From Succinivibrionaceae bacterium (GTDB lineage: Bacteria; Pseudomonadota; Gammaproteobacteria; Enterobacterales; Succinivibrionaceae), in NCBI GenBank assembly GCA_003477345.1, contig DMTG01000066.1:1-13623 (forward strand): 13,623 bases of DNA, in the 5' to 3' direction. Position numbers and translations under genes: made by a program. Positions 1 to 7,710 of the stretch are shown here, one piece after another (positions within the stretch are counted from its first letter, which is position 1; the number at the start of each line of letters is the position of its first letter). Under the pieces are notes generated by a model, which did no database searches, was not told the DNA's origin, and saw only the letters and a list, made by a program, of their open reading frames with translations.

Positions 1-1987
1 CCAGCACATCCAGTAGTTTATTGCCAGAAAGGAAGTCATGCATTCTCTTTTCTGTCTCTTCATCTTTTACTCTGAGGCAGTTATTTATTGGTAATTCCTG
101 GGATTTGAAGAGCAAAGGCTCAAGTTCTCCTCTATAGGCCATGGTCAGATGCTCGTTCTGAAGTAAATCCTTAATTTTCTCAACTGACAGCGGAAGGTTA
201 TTTTCCGCAAATTTTCTCTGCAAAAGTCTAAGCATAATCAGAGCGGTTATACAGAGGAATACATGGCCTTTAATATGGTTCTGTTCTCTAAGATACATTG
301 GTCTGATTTCAAAATCCTTTTTCATAATTCTGAAACATTCTTCGATTTTTACCAGCTTATGGTACATAGAGCTGATAAAGGATGGCTGATATTCTGTTTT
401 TTCAGTAGGAGCCTCCTTAAACAGAACTCCTGCAAAGCCTGCACATTTTCTTCTTTTTTCAATCAGTTTTTCATTGAGTTTGACAGCAATAAGCTTCTTT
501 GTTCTCTTTGACTTGTTTCCCTTACCATCATCGTTTTCTGATGTATTTGCCTCTTCAGCCTCAACCGTATTCGTCTCTACAAACTGTTTCCATCCAGAGA
601 ATTTATGAGTAATCTCCTTATTCTGCTGAACTGCATCCTGCGCCTGGACCAGCATAGCTTCAAGATTTGCTAAATCACGTTCTTTTCTCTTTTCGCTAAA
701 AGTAATGAGTAGCTTACAGTCAAGCGACTTTTTCTGAACCAGATTTTTGCTATCTGTAAATTCTGCTTTTCTGGTTTTAAAATCAATTATCTTGTACCGG
801 TATGGGGTAACTTCACCTTCGTCCGTAACCATGTTTTTAAAGGTACTGAGATCAAGTTCCTTCTCTCTGATTTTCTTTTCAAAAGACAGGGCTGATTTGG
901 CTACAGAGAAACCTAGATTTTCGTCATTCAGCATCAGCAGATTTGTGGCACTGTTCAGTCCACTGTCCGCTACAACCATGGCATTGTTTACCTGATACTT
1001 CTCCTTAAGTGCTCTGATGGACTTAACCATGGTCTTTTTCTCAGATTTGTTTCCTGCATAGACTTCAAAGTCAATTGGAATTGCGTTCTCATCGATAATA
1101 AGTGCTATGGATACCAGCGGTAAATCTGTTCTTTTCTCTTTGCTGACTCCATGCATTCTGAATGGCTCTCCCATAGCCTCCAGCAGCTCATCTACCTGTA
1201 CGCTGTAGTCAGGAGTATTCTCAATTACCTGATTGAGTTCGCGATCACTCAGAGCAGCATATCCTGCATTAAGATCACGCAGCTGTTTTCTGATGAGACG
1301 CAGAGCCTTTTTTCTATACCAGTATGAATCATTGTAAGGACTTTCAAAATAACAGTTGGTGCAGTCATAAAAAATCAGGGAATGCTTTCTGTCGGTCAGT
1401 GTGTCCAGTCTGGTGTTGATGTGCTTGAACAACTGTTCTTTATGAGCGCTAAGGTAACCAAGACAGCGGTAAACATCATCAGATGAGACCTCACTCATAG
1501 GATCACCTAAGAATCTTGGGCTTAACTCCAGCCCCTTAAAGTAAGAACAGGGATTGACTATTTTCAGTGTGGAAAAATACAAGGCCAGATTTGAAACATT
1601 GAATTTCACCGGATTTGAATCCATGCTCTTAAGATAGCTGAGGTGTCTGGACATCAGGAGCTCATCATCCCAGATTTTACGAAGTAACAGGTGGGCTGTT
1701 TTCTGAGGAAATAGACAGTTAATCTCAGCGGCAATGTTTGTTCCCTGTTCTCCTTTATGGAAAAAGTCAGTGATGGATTTTTCTCTAATCTGCTGAGCTT
1801 TCTTCTTTTGGTCTCCGTATTCTTCTTCAAGCGTCTTAAGCTCATCAGGATGCTCCTTAGCAAATACTTCGTACTGACCAAAAGATTTCACTATTTTCTT
1901 ACGCCTGGTGTGAGTCTCTCTATCGTAGGAGCTCTCAATCAGATAAAGGTAAACAATGCCCCCTTTTTTCTGTTTGCTTAAAAACAT
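1..1987 (-). CDS. IS1634/IS4-like DDE transposase, 3' end cut by window
   Basis: Reading the minus strand from the ATG at 1987 gives an open frame of at least 662 codons that runs off the left edge, so the C terminus is missing. The protein starts MFLSKQKKGGIVYLY. DDE-type motifs are visible: FYDCTNCYFES with the first Asp at about residue 208, VVADSGLNS with Asp at about 341, and IEECFRIMKK with Glu at about 549. The last is followed by RPMYLREQNHIKGHVFLC, the C-terminal signature of IS1634-type enzymes. The nearly 200 residues between the second Asp and the Glu fit the long insertion domain of IS4-related transposases. Residues 472-497 form an acidic then basic stretch (EAEEANTSENDDGKGNK) that the related transposase at the right end lacks. 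A GAGG ribosome-binding site lies 7 nt before the start. I see no internal stop or frameshift, so the gene may be active. The family call is firm at superfamily level and less certain at IS-family level. Confidence 0.88.
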   Translation of the reverse strand, partial: MFLSKQKKGGIVYLYLIESSYDRETHTRRKKIVKSFGQYEVFAKEHPDELKTLEEEYGDQKKKAQQIREKSITDFFHKGEQGTNIAAEINCLFPQKTAHLLLRKIWDDELLMSRHLSYLKSMDSNPVKFNVSNLALYFSTLKIVNPCSYFKGLELSPRFLGDPMSEVSSDDVYRCLGYLSAHKEQLFKHINTRLDTLTDRKHSLIFYDCTNCYFESPYNDSYWYRKKALRLIRKQLRDLNAGYAALSDRELNQVIENTPDYSVQVDELLEAMGEPFRMHGVSKEKRTDLPLVSIALIIDENAIPIDFEVYAGNKSEKKTMVKSIRALKEKYQVNNAMVVADSGLNSATNLLMLNDENLGFSVAKSALSFEKKIREKELDLSTFKNMVTDEGEVTPYRYKIIDFKTRKAEFTDSKNLVQKKSLDCKLLITFSEKRKERDLANLEAMLVQAQDAVQQNKEITHKFSGWKQFVETNTVEAEEANTSENDDGKGNKSKRTKKLIAVKLNEKLIEKRRKCAGFAGVLFKEAPTEKTEYQPSFISSMYHKLVKIEECFRIMKKDFEIRPMYLREQNHIKGHVFLCITALIMLRLLQRKFAENNLPLSVEKIKDLLQNEHLTMAYRGELEPLLFKSQELPINNCLRVKDEETEKRMHDFLSGNKLLDVL

Positions 1988-2031
1988 AGTGTAACCTCAG
2001 CTCAAAATGTACAAACCTCTTCTAAAGCCTT

Positions 2032-2047
2032 ATTATATCACATGTGA
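2032..2047 (-). promoter_or_regulatory. Extended -10 promoter of left transposase with overlapping palindrome
   Basis: On the minus strand the sequence TGATATAAT (complement of 2032-2040) is a perfect -10 hexamer preceded by an extended TGn element. It lies 45-50 bases upstream of the transposase ATG. No convincing -35 box is spaced correctly. Directly upstream, and overlapping the TGn element, is the perfect 10-bp palindrome TCACATGTGA (2038-2047), which could be an operator. The promoter call is by consensus match only. Confidence 0.55.
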
Positions 2048-2160
2048 GATACACTACACCTACATAATTATAATATTTTGAGCAGGCACAAAAAAATAGC
2101 GTCACGCCTTATTGGATTATGCTTAAATTTGGTCTGGAGGTTGCGGAAGACAGGTATAAA

Positions 2161-2186
2161 AACAGGATGGTTTGTGTCCATCCTGT
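2161..2186 (-). terminator. Intrinsic terminator of the rpmH-mnmE operon
   Basis: A perfect 9-bp stem, ACAGGATGG at 2162-2170 pairing with CCATCCTGT at 2178-2186 across a 7-base loop, lies 24 bases beyond the mnmE stop. In the minus-strand reading direction it is followed by TTTTTATA, giving the classic hairpin plus U-tract. It also insulates the left transposase from operon read-through. Confidence 0.9.
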
Positions 2187-2210
2187 AATTGAATTCAAAA
2201 TATCAGAAGC

Positions 2211-3584
2211 TTATTTTCCGATACAGAAAGTACTGAATATTTTTCCTAAAATATCATCTGAAGATACCTTACCGGTGATTTCTCCAAGATAATTCTGTGA
2301 AGACATCAGCTCCTGAGCACACAATACCAAATCCCCTGAATCAAGAATTTCCAATGCACTAGAGATGCAGGAAATCGCTTTTTCCAGTGCAATAGTATGT
2401 CTTCTGCGAGCACTGAACATACCTTCTACAGGAATTATACCCAATGCTTCTACAAGGGCATTTTTTAGGTCTTTTAAGCCGTTTTCCTGCTTTGTAGAAG
2501 AGTGAATTTTTTTAATATCGGCAAATTCACCTGTATTAAGCAGTTTTTCAGTTTCTGGATTCTGAGTTAAATCGGACTTTGAAACTATTATGAGAATATT
2601 TCTATTGTTTGGCTCAAATTCCTTTATTTTTTTGAGGGTATTTAAAGCGTCCGGGGCTTCAGATGAACCGTCAATCATAAAGAGAACAAGATCTGCCTTT
2701 TTCAGCTCGTCTATAGCCTTTTCAATACCGATAGCTTCGATTTCATCAGATGCCTTATCTCTGATTCCTGCAGTGTCAGTAATATTTACAGGAACACCCT
2801 CTATTTCGATCTCTGCAGAAAGCACATCTCTGGTTGTTCCTGGAATATTGGTAACGATTGCTTTTTCTACACCTGCAAGGGCATTTAAAAGGCTGGATTT
2901 TCCAGCATTAGGAGAGCCTGATAAAACTATTCTGGCTCCCTCATTCAGCTTGACTCCCTGACCTGCAATAAGCAGAGCTTTCTGGGACTTATTCTTTAAT
3001 TCTTCAAGTACTGTTTTAGCTTTACCAGAATCAAAGAAATCTTCATGCTCCTCAGGAAAATCCAGGCAGGCTTCAAGGTGAACTCTAAAATCAGTCAGTT
3101 CTTTAGACAGTTCCTGCATATGTGCGGCAAATGCTCCGTCAAGAGAGGCAATTGCAGCTTTTGCAGCGCTGTCAGAACCTGCTGAAATCAGATCTTCTAC
3201 GGCTTCTGCGGCAGTAAGATCCATTTTATTATTCAAAAAGGCTCTGCGAGTGAATTCTCCTTTATCAGCCATTCTTACTCCATCAATAGACAGTATTGCA
3301 TTCAGCAGTTTTTGTGGAGCAATGTTTCCTGCGTGACCCTGGAACTCAATTATGTCTTCGCCGGTATAAGAATTAGGTGCAGCAAAATATATCAGCACGC
3401 CTTCATCTAGAATCTCTCCATTTAATTTAAATTTTCTGAAGTAGACTTTTCTAGGTTCAGGATCGGTATTGGCAATTATTTTTGCTACCTTCAGGGCTAA
3501 AGGACCTGATACCCTATTAATGGCAATGCCACCCCTCCCGGGAGGGGTGGCAATTGCAGCTATTGTATCTTCTGTATTTAGCAT
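2211..3584 (-). CDS. mnmE: tRNA uridine-5-carboxymethylaminomethyl(34) synthesis GTPase MnmE
   Basis: This 457-residue protein (E. coli 454) is MnmE (TrmE), the GTPase that works with MnmG to build cmnm5/nm5 modifications on wobble U34 of certain tRNAs. The N-terminal folate-binding domain opens with DTIAAIATPPGRGGIAI and contains FTRRAFLNNKMDLTAAEAV. The helical domain is interrupted by the G domain: P-loop GSPNAGKSS (223-231), switch I TTRD (250-253), DTAG (270-273) and SKSD (335-338). The last replaces the usual NKxD Asn with Ser. The C terminus ends in CIGK, whose Cys is the family's conserved catalytic-site residue. It is the last gene of the operon: the yidC stop TAA and this ATG are separated by one base and there is no Shine-Dalgarno sequence, so translation is probably coupled to yidC. 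A GC-rich 26-bp palindrome lies in codons 11-20. Confidence 0.97.
   Translation of the reverse strand: MLNTEDTIAAIATPPGRGGIAINRVSGPLALKVAKIIANTDPEPRKVYFRKFKLNGEILDEGVLIYFAAPNSYTGEDIIEFQGHAGNIAPQKLLNAILSIDGVRMADKGEFTRRAFLNNKMDLTAAEAVEDLISAGSDSAAKAAIASLDGAFAAHMQELSKELTDFRVHLEACLDFPEEHEDFFDSGKAKTVLEELKNKSQKALLIAGQGVKLNEGARIVLSGSPNAGKSSLLNALAGVEKAIVTNIPGTTRDVLSAEIEIEGVPVNITDTAGIRDKASDEIEAIGIEKAIDELKKADLVLFMIDGSSEAPDALNTLKKIKEFEPNNRNILIIVSKSDLTQNPETEKLLNTGEFADIKKIHSSTKQENGLKDLKNALVEALGIIPVEGMFSARRRHTIALEKAISCISSALEILDSGDLVLCAQELMSSQNYLGEITGKVSSDDILGKIFSTFCIGK
3527..3552. repeat. Perfect 26-bp GC-rich palindrome inside mnmE 5' coding region
   Basis: The left half TGCCACCCCTCCC (3527-3539) is the exact reverse complement of the right half at 3540-3552, with the centre at CCCGGG. 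It encodes the conserved MnmE segment ATPPGRGGIA in codons 11-20. It is by far the most GC-rich stretch of an AT-rich gene. Either DNA strand or the mRNA could fold into a strong hairpin with an uncommonly tight centre. Confidence 0.9.
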
Positions 3585-3585
3585 A

Positions 3586-5235
3586 TTATTTTTTGGCAGG
3601 GGCTTTCATAGAAAGACCTTTTTTCTCTAATGATCTGTAAATAATTGTCTGCTGGAAAATTGTAAAGCAGTTAGATACGAACCAATAAAGAGTAAGACCT
3701 GCTGGGAATGTACAGAACATAAATGTAAATACCAGCGGCATGGCCATAAACACTTTTCTTTGAATAGGATCAGATACTGGTGTAGGTGACATTTTCTGTA
3801 AGAAAAACATTGATACACCGTATAGGATAGGCAGTACAAAGAAAGGATCATGCACTGACAGATCGGTAATCCACAGAATGAAACTAGACTGACGTAACTC
3901 TGTAGATTCCATCAGTGTCCAGTACAATGCAATGAATATTGGCATCTGAATGAATAAAGGCAGGCAGCCACCCATTGGGTTTACCTTTTCACTCTTGTAC
4001 AGACGCATAGTTTCCTGGCCAAGTTTCTGTCTGTCGTTGCCGTAACGCTCTCTTATCTCCTGTAATTTTGGAGTTAACAGACGCATTTTGGCCATAGAAG
4101 TATACTGGGCTTTGGTAAGAGGGAACATTACACTTCTAACCACAAGGGTAAGGGCAATAATTGAGAAGCCCCAGTTTCCAAGTATGCTGTGGAAGAACTG
4201 CAGAATCTTGAACAGTGGAATAGAAATAAACCACAGCCAGCCATAGTCAACAGTAAGATCTAAGTGTGGAGCAACTGTCTCCATCTGATCCTGATTTTTT
4301 GGACCGAGCCAGAGTTTTGCTGACAGAGTTTTTTCTGAATTGGCTTTTATGACAGTATTATCAGTTCTAATGCCGATAATTGCCTGAGTCTTATCGCCAT
4401 TGGCGCCAGAATAGATGACATTCTTTACGTCATCTTCAGTGCTTCCGATCCAGGCAGATACGAAATAATGCTGAATCATGGCAACCCAGCCGTCTTTGGT
4501 GGAAATGTTGATACGATCGCTATTGTTAACACCATCGATGATTGTATCTAAAGTAGACTTTTCATAGCGGGAATCGTCAGAAGAATAAGCAGTGCCGCGG
4601 TAAGCGCTGGCTACCATTCCGAATGACTCATCTTCTCTTAATACAGAATCGTCCTCTGACTGCTTCAGCTGAGCGTAGAAAGAAACAACCTGCTCTTTAT
4701 CTGTATTATTTTTTATGTTGTAAGTAACATTAACAACATAAGAATCTCTGCTCAGAGTAAATACTTTTTCGTATGTAACTCCGTCAGCTTCATAAGTAAG
4801 GGTAGCGCTGACTTCATTTTTACCGTCTTCAAGCACATATTCGTCTTGAGAACTGGTGTAGTTAGGACGTCCTTTAGAATCTGGTCCGTCTGTTCCTGCC
4901 AAACCGCTTTGAGCAACATATACAAAGCCAGATGTATTCATTAGCAAATGAAATGGTGCTGATTCGCCTTGTTTCTGGGCAATTTTCAATAAGCGGGCAT
5001 CAACAATATCACCACCTGTTAAATCTATTGCAAGATTTAGATTATCGCTTTTTAGGTGAATTATTTTTCCCACGCCAGTTGTAGACTCAGAATTAATTTC
5101 TGAAGAAAATTCTGAGTTAGCTGCTTGCTGCTCCGCTATTCTTCCTGCATTGGCTTTGTCTGTTTCCCATGACCATAAAATGAACATGGTAAGGCATAAT
5201 AGAATAATAAGCAGAATATTTCTTTGTTGTTCCAT
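3586..5235 (-). CDS. yidC: Membrane protein insertase YidC
   Basis: A 549-residue YidC/Oxa1-family insertase (E. coli 548) that places proteins into the inner membrane, alone or with SecYEG. The N-terminal signal-anchor helix is NILLIILLCLTMFILW (about 6-21). A large periplasmic P1 domain typical of Gram-negative YidC follows (about 55-325). The conserved five-helix core occupies about 333-535 and includes the hydrophilic-groove arginine R367 in ALTLVVRSVMFPLTKAQYTS (E. coli R366), then AEKVNPMGG-like SEKVNPMGGCLPLFIQMP, FFLQKMSPTPVSDPIQ and FPAGLTLYW. The tail is short and basic (KAPAKK), as expected for ribosome contact. It starts 18 bases after the yidD stop with only a weak Shine-Dalgarno sequence, and abuts mnmE with one base between them. 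Nothing is missing. Confidence 0.98.
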   Translation of the reverse strand: MEQQRNILLIILLCLTMFILWSWETDKANAGRIAEQQAANSEFSSEINSESTTGVGKIIHLKSDNLNLAIDLTGGDIVDARLLKIAQKQGESAPFHLLMNTSGFVYVAQSGLAGTDGPDSKGRPNYTSSQDEYVLEDGKNEVSATLTYEADGVTYEKVFTLSRDSYVVNVTYNIKNNTDKEQVVSFYAQLKQSEDDSVLREDESFGMVASAYRGTAYSSDDSRYEKSTLDTIIDGVNNSDRINISTKDGWVAMIQHYFVSAWIGSTEDDVKNVIYSGANGDKTQAIIGIRTDNTVIKANSEKTLSAKLWLGPKNQDQMETVAPHLDLTVDYGWLWFISIPLFKILQFFHSILGNWGFSIIALTLVVRSVMFPLTKAQYTSMAKMRLLTPKLQEIRERYGNDRQKLGQETMRLYKSEKVNPMGGCLPLFIQMPIFIALYWTLMESTELRQSSFILWITDLSVHDPFFVLPILYGVSMFFLQKMSPTPVSDPIQRKVFMAMPLVFTFMFCTFPAGLTLYWFVSNCFTIFQQTIIYRSLEKKGLSMKAPAKK

Positions 5236-5253
5236 TTGTTAATTTCGCTCAGC

Positions 5254-5511
5254 CTATTGGCGGTTGATGTTTTTAGAATTTTTAGGCACTAGGTCAATGC
5301 CACCTGGATTTAGAGGATGACATTTACAAATCCGTTTTATTCCTAGAATGATTCCCTTTAATATGCCCCATTCCTTAATGGCTTCGATGGTATATTGTGA
5401 ACATGAAGGATAAAAACGACAGTGATGCCCGAGTAGAGGACTGATAAATTTCTGATAAAAGCGGATCAGTAAAATTGCTATTTGGCTAATCGGTGAGATA
5501 TTTGTTCCCAT
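5254..5511 (-). CDS. yidD: Membrane protein insertion efficiency factor YidD
   Basis: An 85-residue YidD (E. coli 85), a small membrane-associated protein that aids YidC-dependent insertion. It has the family's amphipathic N-terminal helix [18 protein letters not shown], then [15 protein letters not shown] with the conserved cysteines, and [18 protein letters not shown]. The start overlaps the 3' end of rnpA by 34 bases in another frame, an arrangement seen in many bacteria that implies translational coupling. The ATG at 5511 is preceded by only a weak AAGAAG motif. It was chosen because the alignment with E. coli YidD begins there. Confidence 0.96.
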   Translation of the reverse strand: MGTNISPISQIAILLIRFYQKFISPLLGHHCRFYPSCSQYTIEAIKEWGILKGIILGIKRICKCHPLNPGGIDLVPKNSKNINRQ

Positions 5512-5837
5512 AGCTTCTTAAGCATTAAATATAGCTGCTCGTTACTGAACTTATCAATACTTGGTCTGGCAATAAAGACATAATCAACGGATGGCATTGA
5601 GTTGTGATTTAATCTAAAAGATTCTCTTACCAGTCTTTTTATTCTGTTACGCCAAACAGCTCTTTTTAGTACCTTTTTAGGTACAACCAAACCGAGCCGC
5701 GCACATGAGTCCAAGTTATTTGCTCTAGCAAGAACCAAGACACCTTGAGCACTAGCTCGGATAGGTTTTTCAAACACCTTATCGAATTCGGAGGAAGTTA
5801 ACAGTCTAAACTCCCTACGAAAGGCATTACTAGTCAT
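5478..5837 (-). CDS. rnpA: Ribonuclease P protein component
   Basis: A 119-residue RnpA, matching E. coli RnpA (119). It is the basic protein subunit that helps the RnpB ribozyme cleave 5' leaders from pre-tRNAs. The N terminus has [20 protein letters not shown], and the diagnostic RNR helix is at [17 protein letters not shown] (about 60-76). Its ATG at 5835-5837 lies inside the end of rpmH (8-base overlap with the rpmH stop), and its own 3' end overlaps yidD. The overlaps explain the lack of a separate promoter and support co-translation of the operon. Confidence 0.97.
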   Translation of the reverse strand: MTSNAFRREFRLLTSSEFDKVFEKPIRASAQGVLVLARANNLDSCARLGLVVPKKVLKRAVWRNRIKRLVRESFRLNHNSMPSVDYVFIARPSIDKFSNEQLYLMLKKLWEQISHRLAK

Positions 5838-5973
5838 TAACGGTTGTTAAACGCTTACGACCCTTTGCGCGACGACGTGATAAAACTTTACGACCGTCAG
5901 CAGTACGCATACGTACACGGAAACCGTGGGTCTTTTTGCGCTTATGAACGTTAGGCTGGAAAGTGCGCTTCAT
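5830..5973 (-). CDS. rpmH: 50S ribosomal protein L34
   Basis: A 47-residue, strongly basic protein starting [20 protein letters not shown] and continuing through [10 protein letters not shown], the L34 signature (E. coli 46 residues). The ATG at 5973 has a GGAG ribosome-binding site 6 bases upstream, and the gene ends in TAG at 5830-5832. The stop lies within the first codons of rnpA, so the two overlap by 8 bases. It is the promoter-proximal gene of the minus-strand operon and divergent from dnaA, the classical arrangement. The C terminus (TTVND) extends slightly beyond the usual end, which is what creates the overlap. Confidence 0.97.
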   Translation of the reverse strand: MKRTFQPNVHKRKKTHGFRVRMRTADGRKVLSRRRAKGRKRLTTVND

Positions 5974-6043
5974 TTGTAGCTCCATCGGCGGGAATAGCCC
6001 ACCAAAAAAAGTAGAAAATACTATACCTTTATAGAAATCACGT

Positions 6044-6073
6044 ATTTTACACTCATTAATAACTAAAGGTCAA
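6044..6073 (-). promoter_or_regulatory. Probable sigma70 promoter of rpmH operon
   Basis: On the minus strand, TTGACC (complement of 6068-6073) and TAAAAT (complement of 6044-6049) are separated by 18 bases, each matching 5 of 6 consensus positions. Transcription would begin about 60 bases upstream of rpmH. It partly faces the dnaA promoter, so the two divergent transcripts may compete. Confidence 0.7.
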
Positions 6074-6084
6074 CACTAAGAATG

Positions 6085-6093
6085 TGATAGAAT
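6085..6093 (+). promoter_or_regulatory. Possible extended -10 promoter of dnaA
   Basis: TGATAGAAT is a 5/6 -10 hexamer with the TGn extension, 45 bases before the dnaA ATG. No -35 box is recognisable. No DnaA box (TTWTNCACA) of 9/9 quality lies nearby. The best match is about 8/9 at 6045-6053 (TTTTACACT), so DnaA autoregulation cannot be argued from sequence. The dnaA ribosome-binding site is a weak AGG at 6127-6129. Confidence 0.45.
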
Positions 6094-6138
6094 ATCCTGC
6101 GTCTTTTTTATTAAATTAATGTTTTTAGGTTTTCCTCA

Positions 6139-7710
6139 ATGGATCAAAGTTATTATCAGTGCTGGGCCAATGCGGTAGAAAATGTCGCCGCTGCCGAAGA
6201 AAATCCAGACAAGAGAAATACAATACAGCTTCTAGGACAGCAAGTAAGCATTGATGTTGATGATCAGAATCAGCAAATAATCTTTATATGCAATAACGAT
6301 TATGTATATAAGATATTTTTAACATACGTTTCCCAGTTTTATATAGAGTTAAAACACAGTCTTAAAAAAGAAGAATACGGCATTGATATAAGGCGTCAGA
6401 ATCCAAATGCAGGACAGACACAGCCAGTTGCTCCTAAAGCTGCCAATGTTAGTGAGTCCTTTCCTAATACCTCTATGCCTAATGGCGGTATGAACGGACA
6501 GGGTATGCAGCAGGGCATGATGGGTGGATTTCAGCTCCCGTACGGTTATATGCAGCAGCCTGGCATGATGCCTGGTGTGCAGTATCCTTACGGTTATGCT
6601 CAGGCTCCTCAGTCAATAGCTTCAGATATCAACACACCTGCTCAGGCAGCACCTGAAGTAATTCCTCTTTTTCTGCAGAAGGATTCAATCAATCCAAACA
6701 AGACTTTCGATAATTACGTAACTGATCCAGAAAATAAACTGATTGTAAGTATTGCAGAAAAGGTTGCTGCAAGACCTGGTGATACAGCTACCAATCCTCT
6801 TTATATATATGGCGGTTCAGGATTAGGCAAGACCCATCTGCTGTTTGCAATTGCAAATAGGATTAGAGCTACGCAGCCTAATGTAAAGGTATGCTATATG
6901 CGTGCTGAATCCTTCATCAGATACTATGTAGATTCAATGTCCAAAAAGAATCAGCAGCAGATCCATTTCCAGGATTATTTTTCCACTCAGAACGTATTTA
7001 TTGTGGATGATATTCAGAACTTTGTTAAAGCAAAGGCTGCCAGAGATACATTTTTTGAAATAGTGGCTGAATTTTATATGGAAGATACTGGCAGACAGCT
7101 GGTATTAGCCTCTGATACGCCGCCTGGAGGACTGGAATCATTTTCTCCAAGACTAATTTCAAGATTTGGCTCAGGAGTATGCAGGGAAGTGTATCCTCCT
7201 AATTCAGAGACCAGAAAAGCAATTACAATGAATAAATGTCGAGAATTTCATGTAAATCTCTCTGAAGACATTATTGACTATATTTCTACCCATATACGTT
7301 CAAACGTAAGAGAAATAGAAGGCGCCATAAAATCATTAAATCAGGTTATTTCGCAGCACGGCACTATTACCTACGAAGAGGCTGTAAAAAACCTTGCAGC
7401 TCTGGTTAATGTAAAGGCTCAGTTTGTAACTATAGATGCGGTGAAAGAACGCGTTGCATCTGAATTTGATGTGACTGTAGAGTCTATGGAATCTGCTGAA
7501 AGAAAGAAGCCTGTGACCAATGCCAGATCAATGGCTATGAAATTAGCTCATGATTTGATTCCGTCACTGTCATTAAACGATATAGGCAGGTCTTTCAATA
7601 AGGATCACTCGTCTGTACATGAAGCAATTAAGCGTACCCAGAAGAATATTGATGAAAACGTGGAATTGAGGGCAGTATACGAGAACCTAAGACTTTCTCT
7701 TAAAAAATAA
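6139..7710 (+). CDS. dnaA: Chromosomal replication initiator DnaA, divergent
   Basis: A 523-residue DnaA (E. coli 467), the AAA+ protein that opens the origin and loads helicase. Domain III is well conserved: Walker A GGSGLGKT (225-232), Walker B FIVDDIQ (287-293), sensor 1 LVLASD (321-326), arginine-finger box SRFG (341-344) and sensor 2 SNVREIEGA (388-396). Domain IV (about 430-523) keeps the R in NARSMAM that corresponds to the E. coli PRQMAM arginine. Its signature reads FNKDHSSVHEA instead of FGGRDHTTVLHA, one residue shorter and with R to K. Domain I (1-80) aligns weakly and lacks the usual W-I-x-P-L centre. The linker (about 90-175) is unusually long and rich in Gly, Met, Gln, Pro and Tyr, with a PYGY-type near-repeat. 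This is most likely the functional initiator given its location and intact ATPase, but its partner contacts and binding site may have shifted. Confidence 0.95.
   Translation: MDQSYYQCWANAVENVAAAEENPDKRNTIQLLGQQVSIDVDDQNQQIIFICNNDYVYKIFLTYVSQFYIELKHSLKKEEYGIDIRRQNPNAGQTQPVAPKAANVSESFPNTSMPNGGMNGQGMQQGMMGGFQLPYGYMQQPGMMPGVQYPYGYAQAPQSIASDINTPAQAAPEVIPLFLQKDSINPNKTFDNYVTDPENKLIVSIAEKVAARPGDTATNPLYIYGGSGLGKTHLLFAIANRIRATQPNVKVCYMRAESFIRYYVDSMSKKNQQQIHFQDYFSTQNVFIVDDIQNFVKAKAARDTFFEIVAEFYMEDTGRQLVLASDTPPGGLESFSPRLISRFGSGVCREVYPPNSETRKAITMNKCREFHVNLSEDIIDYISTHIRSNVREIEGAIKSLNQVISQHGTITYEEAVKNLAALVNVKAQFVTIDAVKERVASEFDVTVESMESAERKKPVTNARSMAMKLAHDLIPSLSLNDIGRSFNKDHSSVHEAIKRTQKNIDENVELRAVYENLRLSLKK

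Larger units (their letters stand above)
1..2100 (-). mobile_element. Partial insertion sequence (left), outer end not in window
   Basis: This element carries the minus-strand transposase and its promoter. Only its 5' (promoter-side) end is present. That end must lie somewhere between the promoter at about 2040 and the mnmE terminator at 2161. I could not identify a terminal inverted repeat or target duplication because the opposite end is outside the window, so 2100 is only a placeholder. The 174 bases from 1988 to 2161 hold no gene, only the promoter described separately and AT-rich sequence. Confidence 0.6.

Noticed and set aside
2590..2961. 123-codon plus-strand frame opposite mnmE
   Set aside because: It lies fully inside the conserved GTPase domain of mnmE, is antisense to it, and has no recognisable family features.
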